A stretch of DNA of 32,266 nt from a virus. The translations under genes were made by a program, and so were the position numbers. Of the stretch, positions 29,423-32,266 are shown one piece after another. A model generated the notes under the pieces. The model ran no database searches, had not been told where the DNA came from, and saw only the letters and a program-made list of their open reading frames with translations. How positions within the stretch are numbered: position 1 is the stretch's first letter; each line of letters opens with the position of its first letter. The stretch is taken from IMG/VR virus record IMGVR_UViG_3300037285_000147, positions 1 to 32,266 of that record. One strand, 5' to 3'.

Positions 29423-30145
29423 ATGATTTTGAAAGAATTTACATCACACAATGCAAGTAAGCTAGTGAAGCTTACCGCAGCACTGTCAGAAAACTACAAC
29501 TACAACATCAACTTAAACAAGATGACACCAGACCGCGCCCAGCGCATTGCTGATAAAGCACTTGTCAAAGTCACAGAAACACGTGACGTAAACCAGCGTG
29601 TTAAGTTTGCAATGATTGCAGAAAGCTTGGACCTTTGGATGCAAGCAAATGTACAAACAGAGCTTACAGCTTTCAACCTAGCTGAAGGACTTGGCGACGA
29701 CGATTTGGAAGCTTCCAAAGTTATTTTGGCTGCACAAGAATTAAGCGACAAGATCCAGGGCATGATTGAAGATGCTGCTAAGATGCAAGTACAAGATTTA
29801 CTGCCAATTGTTGACGCAATGAAAAGTGAACTTGGACAATCTGAATCAGATGCATTTGCACAAAGCGCAGACGCTGCAATTGGCGGTTTAGTTGACTCAC
29901 TCAAAGGCGCAAAGTCCGAGTATGACAATTCAATCTCAGCAGCACAGGGTATTGATGTTGGTGGCGACATGGACAATTTTGACATGGACGGCGAAGACGA
30001 TATGGGCATGGACGTTGATATGTCAGCTATGGACGACGATGAAATGGGCATGGACGACATGGGCATGGACGACGAATTTGGTGGCGATGCTGCTGAAATT
30101 GGTGATGATGATCCAACTGGTCGCGAAATGAAAGCAGAAATCTAA
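29423..30145 (+). CDS. Helical protein with highly acidic Asp/Met repeat tail
   Basis: A 240-residue protein: residues 1-170 helical (MTPDRAQRIADKAL, ASKVILAAQELSDKIQGMIEDAA), then Gly/Asp/Met-rich repeats (MGMDDMGMDDEFGGD), encoded by 12-base units. Acidic helical proteins of this kind are typical of prohead core or scaffold, but no identity is claimed. Overlaps the next ATG (TAATG). Confidence 0.68.
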   Translation: MILKEFTSHNASKLVKLTAALSENYNYNINLNKMTPDRAQRIADKALVKVTETRDVNQRVKFAMIAESLDLWMQANVQTELTAFNLAEGLGDDDLEASKVILAAQELSDKIQGMIEDAAKMQVQDLLPIVDAMKSELGQSESDAFAQSADAAIGGLVDSLKGAKSEYDNSISAAQGIDVGGDMDNFDMDGEDDMGMDVDMSAMDDDEMGMDDMGMDDEFGGDAAEIGDDDPTGREMKAEI

Positions 30146-31092
30146 TGCGTTTTAGTGAGCTGTTAGAAAATGATTATAACGAAGATCTCCGGTCTGAGGT
30201 GATCACACTTTTGACGGCTGTTAGCGCAGAAGGTATTTCAGAAATCAGTACGCAAAACTTGTTGAACGATTTAGAACAACAAGGTTTTGCGGTTGATGCA
30301 GAAAGCCTATTGCTATTACTTGCTGATATGGATATTGTCAGCAAGGCAACAGATGAAGAAATTACTATTTCCACCACTGATGCAGATTATATGGTGGGCG
30401 CACAAACTGACGATGTTAAATCCGACCGTGTGGATAACATGGCAGCAACACAGGCAACCAAGGATCTTGGTGAAGATGAAGCATATGATCCATCAGCACA
30501 ATATAAAGAAATGGGCGATGCAAAATTAATGTCACTAAAAAGTTACGGTTTAGGCAAGCAACGTGATTTTGCCCGTGATGAAATTGCCCGCAGAGCAGAA
30601 TCAGGCGCTAAATGGCAATGGTCTGAAGATAACAGTGGTGAAGTTGATTCCAACTACGGTATTGAATTTGATGAGAGTTTGACACGTATGCGTAAGTTAG
30701 CTGGCCTAACAGAAGATCAAAGTGTTAATTATTTAACGATTGCAAAACAATTAAAACAGCAAATTGAAAACAGTGGCAGATCATTCCAAACGCAAATAAA
30801 TCAACATTTAATTGACGATTTACAAGACGCTAAAGTAACTGACGTGGAGTCAGCAGTTGAATGGTATGAGGGTTGGATAGCAGACGGTGAATATGGTCTG
30901 GGCCATCCTGATTTGGAAATTATAATTGCGTACAATGGATATGATTATGATGTTACGGCACCAGGTGCTGAATATAGTGATATGACTGAACTTGGCCACT
31001 TTGATTTTGATCAAGCAAAACTGGCTGCCCGAGAAGCAAGAGCACGTCTTCAAGACGAAGGTCACAAAGTTAAAATTACATTAAGGAAATAA
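30145..31092 (+). CDS. Hypothetical protein of late block
   Basis: A 315-residue acidic protein. Residues 1-70 could be a helical winged-helix-like domain (VITLLTAVSAEGISEISTQNLLNDLEQQGF), the middle has RMRKLAGLTED, and the C-terminal part (LEIIIAYNGYDYDVTAPG, REARARLQDEGHKVKI) looks beta/alpha. Function unknown; the next ATG follows one base after its stop. Confidence 0.68.
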   Translation: MRFSELLENDYNEDLRSEVITLLTAVSAEGISEISTQNLLNDLEQQGFAVDAESLLLLLADMDIVSKATDEEITISTTDADYMVGAQTDDVKSDRVDNMAATQATKDLGEDEAYDPSAQYKEMGDAKLMSLKSYGLGKQRDFARDEIARRAESGAKWQWSEDNSGEVDSNYGIEFDESLTRMRKLAGLTEDQSVNYLTIAKQLKQQIENSGRSFQTQINQHLIDDLQDAKVTDVESAVEWYEGWIADGEYGLGHPDLEIIIAYNGYDYDVTAPGAEYSDMTELGHFDFDQAKLAAREARARLQDEGHKVKITLRK

Positions 31093-31093
31093 A

Positions 31094-31408
31094 ATGGCAG
31101 ACTTATCAGCAACACAAGCACGTATCATATCAACAACTGACCTAGTCATTTATAATGAAATTGATACCATAACACGGGCAGTAATGGCCGCAGCATTAAC
31201 TGGTGAATTAACCGTCACCGTTTCCACAGGTACAACAATTACAGATAGTACAGACTATTTTAATGTATGGAGTAGCATAGAAGATGACCGTAAGAAGTCA
31301 TATGAATTTAGCCAAGTTGTTTCACATTTTCAACGCCTGGGCTACAACATTGTGGCAAAAAAGAACGCAGTGACAACAAATACAATCAAATGGGAGTTAT
31401 ACTGGTGA
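31094..31408 (+). CDS. Small conserved hypothetical protein
   Basis: 104 residues with helix then strands (DTITRAVMAAALTGELTVTVSTGTTI) and an SYEFSQVVSHFQRLGYNIV helix. It resembles small neck- or tail-region proteins of T4-like phages in general. Coupled by TGATG to the next gene. Confidence 0.65.
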   Translation: MADLSATQARIISTTDLVIYNEIDTITRAVMAAALTGELTVTVSTGTTITDSTDYFNVWSSIEDDRKKSYEFSQVVSHFQRLGYNIVAKKNAVTTNTIKWELYW

Positions 31409-31665
31409 TGGATATTGATAGAATGCAGGCCCTTGCTGGCATGCACCAACAAGCAACCCACAACGATGAACCGGATATTATTGACGAAGCTGGTATTGGA
31501 GGCCTATCTGGTGAAGATTGGCAGCGCACCAAAGACGAGATTGAAAATGTGGCTGGTCAGTTACGTGAAATGTCCACAGAAATGTCCACAATGGGTAAAC
31601 CAAATCGCGCAGCGGTGATTGACAAACTTGCAATCAGCCTTGAAAGATTGTGCAGCGAGCAATAA
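31408..31665 (+). CDS. Small acidic helical protein
   Basis: 85 residues from ATG 31408 overlapping the previous TGA (31390 and 31405 are less likely). Starts MDIDRMQALAGMHQQ and continues with helices GEDWQRTKDEIENVAGQL and AVIDKLAISLERL. Function unknown. Confidence 0.62.
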   Translation: MDIDRMQALAGMHQQATHNDEPDIIDEAGIGGLSGEDWQRTKDEIENVAGQLREMSTEMSTMGKPNRAAVIDKLAISLERLCSEQ

Positions 31666-31671
31666 AATCAC

Positions 31672-31700
31672 TAGACTTTCCAATGATTTCAGTGTATTAT
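31672..31700 (+). promoter_or_regulatory. Sigma70-type promoter for the nuclease gene
   Basis: TAGACT at 31672-31677, 17-bp spacer, TATTAT at 31695-31700, five bases before ATG 31706. The only AAGG is one base from the ATG, too close to serve. Confidence 0.6.
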
Positions 31701-31705
31701 AAGGT

Positions 31706-32266
31706 ATGATAACAAACAAATACCCATACACTGAAATTAAACGTAAACTTGTGGATGGCAAGCGTCTTTACGATACAGAGACTGGTCCACTCCCAAGTGT
31801 AACAACTATCCTAGATAAAACCAAAACTGCTGAAAGCCGTGCGGCACTACAGAATTGGCGCAATAGGGTAGGGCATGTGGAAGCTCAAAAAATTACAACT
31901 GAAGCAGCAGGCGTTGGTACGCTGATGCACCAGTATTTGGAAGATTGGTGTATCCATGACAAATACGAACGTGCTGACAATTTGGTTCACCGCACAGCTG
32001 GTAAAATGGCAGACACAGTTATTGAAAATATCACTCCCCATCTGGACGAAGTATGGGGAACTGAAGTAAATTTATACTATCCTGGTCTTTACGCAGGTAC
32101 AATCGACCTTCCCGGAGTGTGGAAAGGGCAAGAAGCCATCATGGATTTTAAGCAATCAAATAAATTAAAGAAACGTGAATGGATTTCTGATTATTTTTGT
32201 CAGGCAGCGATGTATGGGCAGGCCCATAATGAACTATTTGGAACAAACATCAGCACCATAGCAATC
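31706..32266 (+). CDS. RecB/Cas4-type PD-(D/E)XK nuclease, N-terminal part (runs off window)
   Basis: 187 residues are visible and the frame is open at the window end. Motifs in order: GTLMH (H75), E120, D134 in GTIDLPG, DFK at 147-149 and QAAMYGQA (Q166). This is the RecB/Cas4-type nuclease set with the typical GxxxH helix in front. Such exonucleases are conserved in T4-like phages of aquatic hosts. It probably processes DNA ends for recombination; no [4Fe-4S] cysteines are visible in this portion. The promoter location predicts a leaderless message. Confidence 0.8.
   Translation, partial: MITNKYPYTEIKRKLVDGKRLYDTETGPLPSVTTILDKTKTAESRAALQNWRNRVGHVEAQKITTEAAGVGTLMHQYLEDWCIHDKYERADNLVHRTAGKMADTVIENITPHLDEVWGTEVNLYYPGLYAGTIDLPGVWKGQEAIMDFKQSNKLKKREWISDYFCQAAMYGQAHNELFGTNISTIAI

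Noticed and set aside
29500-30066. 188-aa - strand Ser/Met-rich ORF
   Set aside because: It is the antisense of the acidic Asp/Met-repeat gene; low-complexity composition explains the open frame.

Overview
This is a segment of the genome of a T4-like myovirus. Its replication and packaging genes are the conserved core set: large terminase, gp32, UvsX, UvsW, gp62, gp61 primase and gp41 helicase. Around them sit small proteins of the kind seen in T4-like phages of aquatic bacteria (recognised from memory, no search run). Genes are tightly packed, mostly on the + strand, with many ATGA or TGATG start/stop overlaps. I see no tRNA, rRNA, CRISPR array, insertion sequence or photosynthesis gene, and the host cannot be named.

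Layout. 1-2351: terminase large subunit broken into two genes by a split intein, with a homing endonuclease between the halves. 2348-5464: a GIY-YIG endonuclease (- strand), a 440-aa probable virion protein, a strongly structured intergenic region and a second GIY-YIG endonuclease. 5553-11095: gp32, uvsX and accessory replication-region genes, including an AAA+ ATPase. 11215-14117: UvsW helicase, also broken by a split intein with its own endonuclease between the halves. 14114-19093: gp62 and a string of tiny proteins, many Cys-rich, three of them ending in the same seven residues. 19090-22932: a small - strand gene, a probable fibre or baseplate protein, gp61 primase, a proteasome-beta-like Ntn-hydrolase and gp41. 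22964-26273: a polymerase-beta-type nucleotidyltransferase overlapping a ligase-type nucleotidyltransferase, plus small genes. 26330-31665: late genes, including an XhlA-like membrane protein and a basic protein with a T4 internal-protein-like leader, interrupted by a third GIY-YIG endonuclease (- strand). 31706 to the end: a RecB/Cas4-type nuclease cut off by the window edge.

How it works together. Replication genes carry sigma70-type promoters (TTGACA-like, 16-17 bp spacer, TA-rich -10). Probable virion genes carry T4-late-like NATAAATA boxes. Four promoters lie so close to their start codons, with no Shine-Dalgarno site, that leaderless mRNAs are likely. The two fractured genes are essential and need protein trans-splicing to be restored. 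In UvsW the junction falls inside the DECH ATPase motif; in TerL it falls between the ATPase and nuclease domains. The TerL intein is split at an unusual position, like the AceL-TerL intein. With two intein-associated and three GIY-YIG endonucleases, this is an unusually dense site of endonuclease colonisation.
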